Position numbers and translations under genes: made by a program. A DNA stretch of 64,000 bases. It comes from Marisa cornuarietis (Eukaryota; Mollusca; Gastropoda; Architaenioglossa; Ampullariidae). The notes beneath the pieces were generated by a model. The model was given only the letters and a program-made list of their open reading frames with translations, ran no database searches and was not told the origin of the DNA. Shown here piece after piece: positions 1 through 14,370 of the stretch (positions are counted from its first letter, which is position 1; each line of letters begins with the position of its first letter). The stretch is taken from positions 22,501 to 86,500 of the forward strand of contig SMMW01000009.1 of assembly GCA_004794655.1 (NCBI GenBank), in the 5' to 3' direction.

Positions 1-673
1 AGAAAGAAAGAAACAAAGAAAGAAATCGAGAGTGTGTCGGAGGGAAAAAGAGTGAGTGAGAGTTCTCTTATATCTCTCTATATCAAAATCTCATTATCAT
101 GAAAGATGTATTAAATATCTTTAGATTTTATAAGCTCCGGTAGCGAAAGGGTGGGATGGCAAGAGAACTCTAACCCGAACTCAGAAGGGAAAAAAAATGA
201 AATAAGGGAGGGATAACTTTTTTCATGTCTAATTCTGGAAAGGAATTAAACAACCCTCGATGGTTCAAAGGCCATGTTTGATCCTACTCTTATCTTAACC
301 CTTCTCTCCCCTTCCACAACAACATTCTTGGAATAACTTTTACCTGTTCTTGCAAATAACCTACCCCGCACCTGTTGTAAATGTTCCCTGTTTAGAGAAG
401 CCAGTCTTGTCACACTATAATTTTCCTACTGTAGATAAGCCTCAGGTAGACCTTACGTGTCCCTATCGCAAAATAAATAAGAGCGTGATACGGAATGAAA
501 GCTGGATGCTGATTGGCAGCTATTTTTAGTAATGCTTCCGGGGGTTTTCCCAGATCCTTTGAGTAATATCTGATATTAACTATAGTCATCGATCATCAGA
601 GTCTTCTGCGTGATGAAACTATGACAAATTCTGAAGCTGCAGACTTGCATTTATCAACACGCACGTGCACCCA

Positions 674-719
<46 letters not shown>
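674..719. repeat. (CT)n(AC)n microsatellite
   Basis: A CT run followed by about 14 AC units. Confidence 0.95.
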
Positions 720-722
<3 letters not shown>

Positions 723-1744
723 TGAGAGAGAGAGCAATTTCCAACTGTTCATATTTTGCAATACACTACAACACATTTATAAAAATTTATACTAATCTGC
801 AAACCGGTTGAAAGTCATGTAGATTGAACGCAGGGTACAGGCTGGAGGGTGGTATGGATTAAAGGCACGCTCTCGTCTTTTTCTTACATCTCCGTCTGTT
901 AAGAGTAAGCATCACGGTGTACCCCCCACCCCCCACCCATTTGCACTAAGTGTCATGACATTCTTGCCGACACTAGAGGTCACTGGAACATTTTCCTTGC
1001 ACCAGAGGGATTGCACCCGACCCTTGAGGCCATGCAGTCCTCTTGGCTAGAAAAGACTGAGACTTATCGGCCTTCGTCTGTGTCGCCATCTCGACACTGT
1101 ATTTCACGTGCACGACAGGGAGAAGGAGCTGTGTAGAAACACTGATACCCTCACAAGTACCCGAGCTATTTTTGTCCATCGACTGCCTTTTTTACTAAAG
1201 GTTAGAGAGTTCATAACTTGCAAATGTTTGCGCTTTCTCTGTTAATTTGGCAATTTCGATGCAAGTTGTAATTTTAATTAATTTTTAGTATTAGGCTATT
1301 TTTCTGTGACGTTGTATTTTTGAACCAATAATTGATACCCCCCCACTCCCTGTCCTCCCCCAATATTGGTTATGGGCAAGAGCCTACCGAAATAAAGCAA
1401 TTAAGCAATTGCCATGATTAGTGTCATTGTCATTATCATTGATTGGGCGAATAACCTGTAATCATTGAGGGAGGCTTCGAATCTTTTGTCGGTGATCTTG
1501 ATTTCAGACCACAGGGTCTCCACAAAGTCTATGTGCCGAGACTCAGCGACAGGCGGTCAAAGGAGAGGCTTGGGTTCCGCCTTCAGCAAGCTGCAGACCC
1601 GATGAACCACTCACAGTTCACTGCGTCTACTGCCCATGGGAGCTTTGCTTATATCATAACCAGCACCCTATATCTTGTGTTAGTTGTGTTTTAATGAAAA
1701 AGTATTGTACATTCGGTTGGATATTATGTCGCAGAAATGCCTTC

Positions 1745-1745
<1 letters not shown>

Positions 1746-1808
<63 letters not shown>
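1746..1808. repeat. (GT)n microsatellite
   Basis: About 31 uninterrupted GT units. Confidence 0.97.
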
Positions 1809-1811
<3 letters not shown>

Positions 1812-4800
1812 CGCCTGATGCAATTATACAAAATTTTGAACTGAACAGACCAACAGATGGATTGCAAAATAAATCCGTCGTGATATATGTAAAATAAAAG
1901 TGATCAGATGAAACCCTGAATTGTCTACTTCCTTGACCGATCGACAGATCGCACGATTGATTTCTTCACTACTGAGGTGTGCATGTAACGAAGGTCGGAA
2001 CTGCGGTACGTACCGACTGACTGGGCCCTCCATCAACATGAGCTCGACAAGTGGCGCAATCGACCTTCTAGAAGCCGTGTGCATGAAGTAGAGGTAACAA
2101 GTTTCACAAGTTAAGCCACAGACAGAAACTGTTAGGGTCATGTGATTTCAAACAGGCAGCAACTAGACTGTCAGCTGATAATCGGGTCTTGTGGACTAAA
2201 CTTCACAAAGGGCTTGCTAGGGCTGTAAATACCGAGCCTGGGTTAAAGCAAGTGGAGTATTGATGTACCACTGCTTCATCCTTACTGCCTCTGATGCCCA
2301 CTCTGTCCGTCTCGTAGGATTTGTCAGCCGCTATGGGCGGTCGATACCCATCCATGTGACGCAAAGTCTGGTCATGAAGTGACTAGAGCAGCGCTAAGGG
2401 CGCCCAAACTGTCAAGAATTCTAGTTACAATCTGGGCGAACTGTAACTGCCTGTCTCGGGGTCCATGATTTACATTCACTTTCCAAGATTTTAAAAAGAA
2501 AAGGCGTCTGTAATCATTTCCAGTATACTGCCTTTTGTATCCTTTTACGGCCTTCCCATGATGCTCTCTGCGTTGGAAACAAAAAAGTAGCTTTTGTTCC
2601 CGCCACGACATTATTTGAGCTGCAGGATAAGTGTTTACGTTCTTCATCATAACTATTTCTTGTTTGTGCTTTACAAAATCACTTACCTACTTTGACGACT
2701 GCTGTCCCCTGTATATATATTTAATATATATCAAAACAGACTTAGGCAGTGATTTCCACCAATACCATCAATAAAGACCTAAATGGTGTTAAATTATTCG
2801 CCAGCCAGTAAATAAATAGAACGAAACATCTGACCGCTACACAAAAAGATTGATGTGAAAGATGTTCATTCTGGCAATGAATGCAACTTTTTGTGATGAC
2901 AATGAAAAAAACTCCCAGCCTTTTAAGCGATCCGACAAGCACTGCAAGCCGTTCCGGGTTCACTTCCGCTCTTTTCTCCGGGAGGACATTTGTTTACCAG
3001 TCAGCGTAAATAGCAACAGAGCAGGCTGCCAGAGACTGACATCCTTTGAGAATAATTGCCTCCTGTTGAAGACGATAGAGATTGTAGAGAAGTTTGGAAG
3101 AAATGGGTTCCCGTTGAGGTAGATGTTTCACACTGGGCCAGCTACTGCAATATGGTCTCTCTCTTTAGTATAGAGTATAAAATAAGAACGTGTGTGTGTG
3201 TGTGGGGGGGGAGTGGGATTGACTGAAACTTCAGTTATGGCCTGTTTTGTTGATGTGAAATATGTTTAAAAGAGGAAGCTGGACATGACGGACAACCAGG
3301 TGGCCAAACTCTGTGCTGTCTGTTCCCGGGAACTTTGTCCTTCTAATTTACCAAAGGAATCATAATTATCATTATTTTAATGACCTTGTAAATGCCATTG
3401 TTTAGCTTACTTAGGTAAGTATATTCGCTTTGTTTTACCTTTTAACTGTTTTTGTTTACCGCCACACTGTTGGAGTTTGAACTTACGAGTTAGGAACTTA
3501 GGAACGAGTGTTTGACGCCATTGTGTCGTCTTCGGATCCGAGACTCTTTACAGAATGATTCCGAAGTTGTCATCTTAACCTTACTTTCTGGATAAGCAAG
3601 AATGTAAGCATTTGGGTTGCTGTAGATTGCATGAAGGAAGGTAATAACAGAAGCTCTCAAATGTTTGCAAAGCCAACAACCTTACAAGCCAACACTCAAG
3701 GAGACCAGTGTTAAAATGTTTTCATGTAAGGTATACAGAAGTCTACAAATAAATATTAAACCTTATATTTAAAGCTCTCTTTAAAAACGAAATTCTTTTA
3801 TGTAGGCCACGTGTATGAATCTAAAATAATGTAATGTCTTGAACATCGAAAGCTCTGGAAAACCGTTTCAGCTTTCTGATAATGTCAGCGGAGAAGAATA
3901 AAAGATCTCTTCATGGCTGATTGCATCTTAAAGCTAGAGGTAAAGGTTAAACAAAGTTCACATGAAGTCAGGCGGACGCAAATCTTGTCGTTTTTTTTTT
4001 GTACACAATCAGAAGCACGATTGATTCTAGCATTTTTTAGAAGATCAGTTCTCATACAGAGCTGTACAGGAAGACAACTCGACAAATGTTGTTGCAGGTA
4101 ATACACGAACTTCACGTGTAGCATAGAAGGCTCCTGGCATGCTCATTTCCAGGCTCGTTAAACCAGAAATCTCTGTAATCTCAGAATAAAAATTGCATGC
4201 CCTGTTTTTATAAAAAAATAATATTGGATTGAGAGCCTTCTGGTGCTGAATAAATTTGACACCCCCCCTTCCTTTTATGAAAACTCAAAATAATGAGCGA
4301 AGCTTAACAATTTTTGTGACATTTTGTTAATAATCGTTTTTTTTTCTAGAAGGATCTAAAGGATGAGGGTTTTAAGTAACTTGAAGTCGCTGCGTGCCGG
4401 AGCAGGGCTGCGCCCTTGCGTGGTTGTGTATACACTTCCTTCCACAGAGCGTAGCCTCCCCTGTCACTTGCTGACGTCGGTGTAAGCAAGGTGTCTGAAA
4501 CGGTTTACATGTTTGTGAACTCGCAATAAAAAATCTCTTGATGTTAATCACCGAGTGTTTGTAACAAACTGCGTGGTTCAGGACTTACTTTGTCGGAACG
4601 CCCACGCCAAGGACGCGTGTGTTCACTCCACGTGCTGCTGGGATGAAGGGCGGGAACACTTGGAGCACTTGTTCCATCCCTCCTCACCCTCGCCCCTGCA
4701 CGTGAGGTGGGATATCACACGAATGACGTGTCTCTTTCTTTTCAGCAGCTCATATCTTAATGTAACGTAGCGTGACGTGTCAAGACAAAAAAACTGGAGG

Positions 4801-4834
4801 ATATGATATTATTCAATATGTTTGTATTAAAGGT

Positions 4835-4905
4835 GAATAATCGTGGTTAGAGCGCGGACGTGTAAACCCGAAAGCACGTGGGTTTGATACTCATGTGGTT
4901 CTTGA
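4835..4905 (+). repeat. tRNA-Thr-like relic (pseudo-tRNA or SINE head)
   Basis: TGGTTAGAGCGCGGACGTGT, then AAACCC and a B-box-like GGGTTTGATACTC, laid out with tRNA spacing. TGT falls at the anticodon position. The acceptor and anticodon stems do not pair convincingly, so it is not an intact tRNA gene. Confidence 0.4.
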
Positions 4906-5297
4906 ACTTAACATAGCTGTCGGGAATAAGTACTATAGAGAGTTGGGAAAAGTAAGGCAGTGAGGGAGAGGAGATGGTCACCACCATCACACAAAACACT
5001 GGCTCCGAGAAACGTGCGGTTTCTAAAGTAACTAAAATGTTAGGGGTTACCTTTTAGGCGCATCTTTTGCACACATAATTAGTCGTTTTTGTTGTTACAA
5101 AACAGACATGTCACGCGTGCACAGCATCGCACCACCAAACCGTATTCAGGTAAATGAGTCTTTAAACTGAAGTTAACGCGAGACCGTGAACCACAAAAGG
5201 AAAGTTAGATATCATTATCGGCTAATTGGCCACAAACTCCAGTCATCACCGACTGCGCCTGTTTCATGCACTGTAAATAAACGGAGGATAGGAGGGT

Positions 5298-5437
5298 GAT
5301 TAATGTTTTATGCCCAGCCGGCAGCTTGGGCTATATCGTGGCAAAGCCGCCAGCCAGATGCTACATGCAAAGAAAGAACAGCGTGCCCGAAACGAGATCT
5401 GAACCCCGGACATCCAATCCTCCCTTTATTGGTGACC
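5298..5437 (-). mobile_element. tRNA-derived SINE, 5'-truncated copy
   Basis: The reverse complement matches the 26.35-kb SINE from GTCACCAATA through GGGTTCAGATCTCG (B box region), GGGCACGCTGTTCTTTC and GCATGTAGCATCT to a tail GGGCATAAAACAT. The A-box end is missing. Confidence 0.82.
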
Positions 5438-8400
5438 GAAATAAACTAGAGAAAAGAGACAAAAAACCGTTGTAGAGGTATAAAGGTATGCCTAAATTCT
5501 CCTCTTTTGCTTGATGAGTATGGGGTGGTGTTACAAGCTTGATCAGATGTATAGATGTACCTGCACGTTTCCCTAGACAAGCTGACATTTCCACGAGGAC
5601 TGTCCTGTGGTTGGAAGCAACAGGCGTTCGAGGTCACTTCCGGTTTTTGCTAAAGCCACATCTCCAGTCTCCTCTGGCGGCCTGACGGGCGTTCGACGAT
5701 CCAAGCGTTAATTAGAAGGCATGATAGTCGATGACATTCAGCCCGCGCGCCCCACGGCTCTCTGGGATTGTTATGCGACTTCTGGGAGGATACGCAGGCT
5801 GGTCTGACCCAGTCATACGCCATCATGTGGCCAGATGGTGAGGACTCGAACTCGCTGCCCGCGTTTGGGTTTCTTCTCCCCTTTGTCCTTCCCCCGCTCC
5901 TCCCTAATCACTGCATGGAGTATTTTTGCAGACATTACTTGAGAAAACTAGACTTTATTATTGAAAGACAATCATATATTGTAAAACAATATTAAAATAG
6001 CAAAAATATATTTGCTTCTAGTGGCACATGGGACCAATCCCAAAATGCTGAGAAAAGTGACCGTATTGTCATGAACATCAAATGAAGCTATATTTGTTTG
6101 GTAGCGTACTTTTCGCAGCCCAGAAGATAATGTCTTGTTTTAGGAGACTTTTCTTCCTCTGAAGCTTACCTGAAGCTTATTCTCTTCTTGTGACTCAAGC
6201 ACCACTCGCACAGCACATCATATGTTTAATAAAAGCAATTGGTCCGTCTACAGAACGTTTACAAGAATAAAATTAATTCAAAACATACTTTGTAATAGTT
6301 TAGATAACAAATCTTCAGCTTATATAGCTTGCACCTATGATCGAAGTTTCAATTTAACTTGAAAAACTAACCTGAGTGCAAAGTTATGAGATACTTTTTC
6401 CTCCCAAAATCTTAGCGAAAAACTATGTTTACTCCCAAGGAACAACGGATCGGGTAATAGCTTCCAAGAGGTCAAAACCTCCTCATGACCTCACAAAAGT
6501 AGACTTGCTGATAGAGAAGAGTATGCCCGAAGGTCTAGCAATGGCTGCGGTCCTCAGTTACGCTAGTAAAGTAGAACGGAGATCAATTTAAAGAACAGAA
6601 TTAAAAACTAACCATTCATTTCTTGTAAAAATAAAATAGCAGCACCATGCTCTGTTAACTTTGTCAACAGGTTTGACTTTCGTGACACGCGTTAGTTGGT
6701 TTAGCTTTTAAATCGGGAAACATGTCAATGCTCAAAGGCAGATTTATCTTTAAATCATTTCCTGATACTGTTACTAAGCTGCTAAGTTGTTTATCTGTTG
6801 TTGTAAATATAAAGAAGAAGCTGGAACTTCTGCTCTGTGCAACAGCAGGACCCTAAAGTCTGAGGCATTTATACCTCCCTTGTTCCCGTCGTTCAAAAGA
6901 CGCCAGCTTGTTGTCAGAAAGACATAAAACAGATTGTCCCGAAAGATTGCTTCAGGCGTTTCTACGAATCTCATTCACATATTAAAAAAAACTGCCGTTA
7001 ACCAAGGGGTAGAGAAGGAGAAGATGTTTGTCCCAGTTTCACCTCTGGTTACCAGTCCTTAAAAATCTGTGGCATGCAATTAAACACGGGAGTGGCCAGA
7101 AGCCATTCTCAATGTTATTAGTTAATCAACAACAGCAAAACTATGAAAGACTTCTATTGACAACCCTTTTGCCCAGTTCCATTAGAGAAAGGCGTCTGTA
7201 ACCTGCAAGGTTTAAGTGATCTTCTTGACTTGCGCAGACTGTGTAATGACGGTCGATGAGGAGTCTGAGCATGCAAATGATAGCCACACATACACACAGT
7301 GTCAAGGCTAGGACCTGCTTACAGCCACACTGAGCCTGTGATGGCGAACAGAGCGTGCGGCACGTGAGGATGGGAATGAGTGCGTGATTGCGTGAACGGT
7401 TGGAAGTTTCTGGAAGGACCACGGACGTGGATAGGTGGACTGCTGTCTGTTTGCCGAGACCAACGCTGAGCCTCTTGCAAAGTTCTCCGCTGTTAGTCTC
7501 GGCGAGCCTTAACAATGAATGTGAATAAACCAGAAGCTATATCGTCCAAAGCCTCGTTCTAGTAGTTAAGCTGAAACGTGACTAAACTGGAAGCTATTTC
7601 GTAACCAGCCTCCTTCTATGACGTCACTGACAAAAAATCGTCTGCAAGCAGTCCAGTAATACAAGTCCGTGGAAGGACGAATGAGTACTATATTTTTTGT
7701 AAACGGGTGGCCAGTTGTTCACTCCCCGAGGAAACAAGTAGGTGCAGAGACACCCTCCGCATGGGGAGTGGAGACTGTGCGCAAAGCCCGATGGGTTCAA
7801 TTTTTTTTTTAGTTTGTAAAAATAAAGTCCAATTTTTCGAAACTCCGTTTTTGAAGCCGCAGTTCGAATGTACCAGTGTTTACATTTTGTTATGACACCC
7901 ATGTTTTTCATGTGTAGACACAGTTTTCAGGCTGAGAGCGAAAGGTCGGCACTCGCCTGGAGAAGGAACCGTTGGCACAAGACCAACCCTTCGTAACGGA
8001 CGCAGACAGGCGTTTCTCGACGGAGGTTGTACGCAGGACAGCACCGCGTGTGTTCTATAAATGAAATAAGTTTCTAGAAGTCAAAAGTTTGGGCGCCACA
8101 TCTGCGTAGAACGGAATTCTTATTGTACACAGGACGACCTGTCTCTAATACCAGGCATGTGACTTTCTCACCACCGGTCTGTGGAACAATCCAGGGAATA
8201 ATTAGATGTGAGCGTATGCGAGAAGAGGATGGACACAGTGAGAAAAAAAGCGTGTGCGCGTGTGTGCGTGGTGTGTGGCTCTAGTGTGGTGTGTGCTCGC
8301 TGAAGGTTTCATATCTTTTATTATTAAATGTTGACAGAGCTGTCCTTTATTTTGTGGAGGAAAAAGAGAATGTAGATGTCAGCGCATGCGTGAGAGTAGG

Positions 8401-11400
8401 GGGGATGCGTTTACACATGACGTCCCACGCACACACGCACACGAACATAATGGTGTTACTTCAAAAATGGATTTCGATGTGGGGGAAGGGTTGCCTGTCG
8501 AATAAAAGGAGACCACTCTTCAATGCTGGCTCTCAGACGGTCTTCATGTAAATCCAAAAGATCCCTGCGGCTCATGTTGTGAGGACGTCTGCTAACGTTC
8601 GTCGTACGCCTGTCAGGGCTTCCGCTGCGAGACTCCTAATGACCAACTTCACCGGCTCGTTATGTTCACCAACAAATGACATCTCTACATGGCTCACATC
8701 TATATATCACCTGCTTGAGAAAATAAGTAGGTGAAAAAGAAATGACCAGTTGACAATTTAAGAACACCGGTTTTAAAAAGCCCAGTCAGCTTTGTCCCCA
8801 CGTGGCTTTGTTAAAAAGGTTCTGAGAAAGAAACGAAAGCACATAACAAAACATGGGAGAGACTAAATTCCACGGTGATGATTATGATGATAATCCTCCT
8901 CCTCCCTTTTATAAGTCATTTTGTAGCATTAAAATTTATTTTGACCATTTAAGATATTGTATTCATTTGTTACAAAAGAGCCAGTAATTACCCCTTTGAG
9001 TCCGTGGAGCCAGTTTACTGGCTTACCCGGCAGAGCGCGATGAGTTGTGCTCCACGATCGTGATTTTCTCTTTGCACGATGGGCCACGATTGTGGTCCTA
9101 CCGACAGAACACAATGAGCAACGATACGCTTACTATCGTGGCTCCTGCTCCACGATCATGGCTCTGCAGTTTCACTATCGTCTTCAAAATCGTAAATTTT
9201 AAGCCCATGTTTTTGAACAAAGAAATATTTTTATCCAGGGCTAAGAGGGTTCCGAGAACATCACACATCCCATGGATCTTACGAATAGTCCGCGGGTGAA
9301 GAGGTCGAGTTTCCTGGCTATCAAAACAGCATGCTACTTCCATGACAACACAACGCCAGACTTACTGAAAATTTGTAAACACAATAGTTATTACTCGAGA
9401 TGCCAGCTTCATATCCACAGCACTAAACGTGAAAGAAATGGCAGATAATTGATGTAAATGGTTTTAGCGAATCATTTGCAATGTTCATGTTCTCCAGTCT
9501 TGTTCGCTGAGTAAGAAATCGTGTTTATTGAAATGAAAAAAACATTCCTTTTATAGGAAATGATTGATGCATTAGCTCACATAAAAAGGTGTCGCAGTTA
9601 TCTCAGCCAGAACGTGAATACTGGCCCCGGGGTATCGGGCACGTGGGCACTAGTTATCCTCAACAGTACCTGCCCGCGTCGACATAACCTTGCAGGGGAA
9701 AATGCACACGATAATCACACGTCGTGGAGAAGGAAAACTCCATAAAACACCCGGCCAGAGGATGGTCGTTAGCCTTGGTCGGCAAGTCTCTCTACGAGAA
9801 AGACACTCGGACAAGAAAACTGACGCCGAAGACGGATGTGCTGGGCCATCGGGCGCTTAACGGCAGCACAACGCACTGACACTCACATGAATGGACAACG
9901 CATCACACGTCGATCACTCAATTCCACTGTTTGGCTCACGAGCCCCTACCCCTGCTCTTCCCCGAACACAATATTCAACGTGATTTAACGTATGATAATA
10001 ATAAAAGATTTATTAAACACAAAAGCATTTAAACAATGAATACAATCAAATGGACTCGTCTAGGGTGGGGGGGGGTCCCAGTATTATCCGTGCTAAACGT
10101 ACCTTCGATGTTACAGTGCTGTTACCTCTCTCTATAACTATCATTCACACTCGCAAGCGCACCAACTTAGCTCTGTTCAGCTGGTTTGTGTGAGTCCAAT
10201 TCTCCTGCTGACTGTCTCGACACACTGATGACTTTCCTCGAAGTATTGTCTGACAGTCCGTCGTCCTCCTCGCTCGATCCGCCAACCACGTCAGAGAGCG
10301 ACGACTGCTCTCCCGGCGACACAGATTCGAGGTTTGTCCCACTCCAGGACCCACACGTAGTTTCTTCGACGACTGTAATGCCACGTACAGCCGCCAAACG
10401 AACACCACCAATAGGCGTTCTCAGTCCTTGAGAACCGACGACTTCCGGCGGCCTTAACGTCGAACGTCTACCTCACACACCGGGAGAGCGAGCCCTGGTC
10501 ACGTAGCCCTTTGATTTCCACGGCGCCGTCTTCAAATATAACCGTTTGCAAGACGACAAATCAATTTACACTCTAAAGACGCTTGTTTTGTGGTTGAATA
10601 CTGAGGCACACAATTTGCATGCCGACTAAAATTCAAGCTGAAAGCGGGATATCCACTGCTTAGATGGGATAGCTTATCTTTAATGCTGCTTTTTCTCATG
10701 TTGTCAGGGAGGCCACCTGGCGAAGTGTGTCGTGGGTCAAAGTTCGTTGAGACTGTTGTGTGGATGTAGAAACAGAACGAAAGATGCAATATATATATAT
10801 ATATAATGTGTGTTTTATTTTACATTTATAAAGTGGAGACCTTTAAAAGCTGTCAGCACTACAAAGAGCCAGCCGAGGTATCGCGTTACAATAATCCCCG
10901 CGTGTTCCTGGACAAACCGATTCACCTCTAAGGCCTGTAATCATTCACAGTTATCATGTCCTCAATTATGTTTTTGTCATAAGAGGGCAATGTAATTAAA
11001 CCCGCGACAGGAAAGATATCAAAAGCACAACGACCAGCGATTGGATTCAAAGGGAAGGAACTTATAACTCCGCTCTTTCTCTTGAACACATGTCGGATAA
11101 AATCCTGAGAACTGAATTCTTAACGATTCGACTTTCCAGAATCGTAATTATTAATTTTTGTCTACTTCGCTATCCGGTCGCTAAATCCATCAGAGGTGTC
11201 TACCTGTCTAGTTCGATGAGTTATTGTTTGTATTAGATACATGGATGTATAAACAAAGAGTATAATACTAATGATGATGAAAGCTCTTATAGCGCGGTAT
11301 CCCAGCCAAAGCCAGGCTCTCCACCCATTACAAACAAAAAAACACAACACACTCAAAATTCCCGAGAACTCTCTTTGAAGTTAACACGCCATTGTACACA

Positions 11401-13961
11401 CAGGGTTTCATAATATCTTCTTTTTATGGGCTTATATATATATATATATGCTGCACCTTATTCATACTTTCATTTTTGTAAATACTTTATTTTAAAATTA
11501 TAAAAATTAGTCAGATAAACTTGAATTATTCCTTCATGGAAACACTTTGTCCTCTTCAGTTAGGTGGGGATTTTGGTATAATTTATAATCATTCTTTTAA
11601 CTCGGGGAATTTTTTTTTTTATTTCGCGCTGTGTTTTTAGTAGTTTCGTATATTTATCTTCGGCGCGGAGACCCTGAATTTCGACATGACCCAGCGATTC
11701 TTTTCTAGCCAGTAGACTTTAATAGTATGAGGAAGATATCTAGACCTTGTCTTCAGCTTCTTTCTTCTTTCTTCCCTTTTTATTGGACTTTTCTTGATCT
11801 TTTGTTTCTGAACGGCAGAGTTGTAGAAGGGACGCAATCATGCTATGTCTTCGTCGTTCGGGCGCGAAGTATTCTCCCCTCTCAGAGACTGCATCTCAAC
11901 TCCAGCTCCCATAACTTTCTTAGGCGAGATTGTTCTTGTAGATAAAGAGATGGGAAAAGAAATATGCAGAAGAATAAAACGAAAATAAGCGGGACAAGTG
12001 AACGTGTACAAGCTTCCATGCACTCGCACACAAACATCTTGGATACAAACACACACAGATAAACATGGAATAAAAACAAACACTTACCGTTATGCATACA
12101 TGTCCTTAGGCAATGACTTTCGCGTTTTTCTCACAGTAACATTTTTTTTTTAGAATTATTCATTTTTCGCCAAGGGTGAAATTTGCATAAAAAGTTCAAA
12201 GTAAAAGCGATAAAATCAGAGGGTGTGTTATTATTATCTTCTGGATTATCCGTAAAGACAGTTTGTGTGACATTTCCTACCGTTTGGCAGTGTTGGAGTG
12301 AGGGAAACATTTCGTCTGCCCATATCAAAGTGTTAGAAATAGGTTCCGTAGTTGAACTATGTAATTTACCTATGTGATTTGGTGTTTGTGGTTTACATTT
12401 ATATGGTCTTAGGAAGTAATCAAAATAAATAGATATTTAGCAACATTAATATACTTGAACACTGTTGTAATCTGTAATCTGAAATAAAGGCATATTTCGA
12501 CACACAAGATCTGATTGCTGTCATTAAAATTTTCCACACAGCAGGGTTTGTTTTAATGTCCTGTAATTAACCGTTAAATTGTTTCTACCATGTACGTTCG
12601 CTCCTTTTGTATTGACGGCAATTATTTTATAATAATGTTGTTTTCATTCAGCGTAAAACTTCAAAGACACCGGCTTTTTAAAACAAAGTGAAGAAGAAAC
12701 AGCTAGTTCTTCGTTCTCTTTTCTGATATTAAGTGAGTATTACAGTGTTTGTTTTCTGGAAATACTTTAATATAGCTTCAAGTTCATTGTAATTATGAAA
12801 AAGTAGCATGCCGAGTGATTCAAATGACAAATTTTATGGGTAATGGGTAATATAACTTAACAGATGCTGCAATATTCAAAAAGACTGGCTTGAGTGACTA
12901 TAATTTGTCTAGTGTCATTTGAGGCTTTAACGGCACAAAGACAGACAACTACACACTAACCTAGCAAAACAAGGGCGTAAACCATTTTTGAAACTGAATG
13001 TACCAACCCACAGTTTTGTCCTAAAAGAGTGTTTGAAAGATCTGCAATGACAGCGAGACAGACAAACATTCAGCCGAACAGACAGAAACGGTAACAAAAA
13101 AAAAAAAAAAAAACCGAGAAAGAGAAAGAACTGAAAGAAGTGGGAGAGAATGATAGAGATTTAAAAGCAAGAAAGAAAGAGAAATAAGGAAAGAAGGAAG
13201 GAAAGAAAGAAAGGGGAATAAAAAGAAAACCGAAAGACAGACAAAAAGAAAGAAAAAGAAAAAGAGAGACTCCGGGAAAACAACTAAATTTGATAATTAC
13301 TTAGAATTATTTAAAATGTAACCAAAAAGGGAATCCAAAATCCCTTTGAAAAGTTCTCAAACAAAGGGTTAAGCTGTTTGAAACTACAGTACTATTTCAA
13401 CCACCGTTATCTTCTATCCTTCTAAAAGATGTATGAAAGTTCTCTAGGAATGAGACAGACAGAAGGTAGATTCTCAGGGATAGAAAGGGTGAGAGAAAGT
13501 GAGAAATAGGACTGAATGTAAGACCACAATATCTTACACCAATTCGCATCAAAAGCCAGCAACCCTTATCTCATGCTGGACCCAGTTCGTGGAACTCACT
13601 TTAAAGATTGACTTGTTTCACAAATACCCCTTGCAGTATTAGTCCTGTGTCGACCGTGATATAAATATTTATATATAGATAGAGAGAATCCCAAAAATGT
13701 GTCAAAGAAACATGTAAACCAGAGAAACAAGGTCCATAAGCCCCTGGAAAAGTATCTTACGACTCCTTTTGAAGACATTAGAATCAGAGTATTACAACAA
13801 AAGTGAACAAGGGGTGAGCAGTAAAGCCGGGATATTACAGTTCTCACACTTCCTTTCTTAATTCGCCTCCCTTTGTTTTCGCTTTTTCCATTTTCAACAG
13901 AGTGATGTTTTCCCTCTTCTTTTAGCTGTCAGTTTTTTTTTCTTCTTTATCTTGAGCGTGA
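5438..13961. other. No gene recognised
   Basis: Short frames only, the longest about 124 codons (7141-7515, minus) with no recognised family. A CpG-richer patch at 10.15-10.45 kb is open on both strands (serine-rich on plus) but has no identifiable domain. Purine-rich AAAGAAAG DNA lies at 13.1-13.27 kb. Confidence 0.55.
9051..9170. repeat. Cluster of palindromic CACGAT/ATCGTG motifs
   Basis: In about 120 bp the motif occurs as CCACGATCGTG, GCACGATGGG, CCACGATTGTGG, ACTATCGTGG and CCACGATCATGG, plus related ACGAT sites. The spacing is irregular. No known operator is recognised. Confidence 0.5.
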
Positions 13962-14067
13962 ATGTCAGCGAGTGACATTTGGGTGGTTCAATACCTTGGA
14001 GAAGATGGTGACGAGATTAAAAGGGAAAGTGAAAAGTCAGAAGATCACAAAGTTCCACAGCCACTGA

Positions 14068-14370
14068 AGCAACTTGAAGACACCTTACAGGATAATAAGA
14101 GCGCTCAGCGAACATCGCTGGAAATAGACCATACAGCATCCTTAAAACATATTCCGGTGGTATTTTATGACGAAGAGGCACGGGAAATATTATATCAATG
14201 TTTTTTTTCTGGACTCGTCGATAAAACAGGAAGTGACGAAAGGGTAGTATTTCTAAAAATAGCGTCGTCTGCATGATCTGAATTCGTAAAGAAAAGATGC
14301 AATCCTCGGTAAAAGAAAACTAACCAGGACACATTGTGCTGTTGCTGAATGTTCTCGTCGGCACTCAGAT
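14068..14370 (+). repeat. Dispersed repeat, copy A (holds start of a THAP-like finger)
   Basis: Homologous to 33294-33612 in direct orientation. It ends in CAVAECSRRHSDGY (C-x4-C at 14335 and 14350) followed by a stop, so only the first zinc-binding pair of the THAP-like segment is kept. An open frame (13962-14276, 104 codons) covers the 5' part. Its C-terminal third aligns in the same frame with copy B (SAQR, TGSDE, VFLKIA). Confidence 0.75.

Larger units (their letters stand above)
1..4834. other. No gene recognised; AT-rich, microsatellites
   Basis: Only short open frames without recognisable domains. Apart from the CT/AC and GT arrays listed, nothing stands out. Confidence 0.6.
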
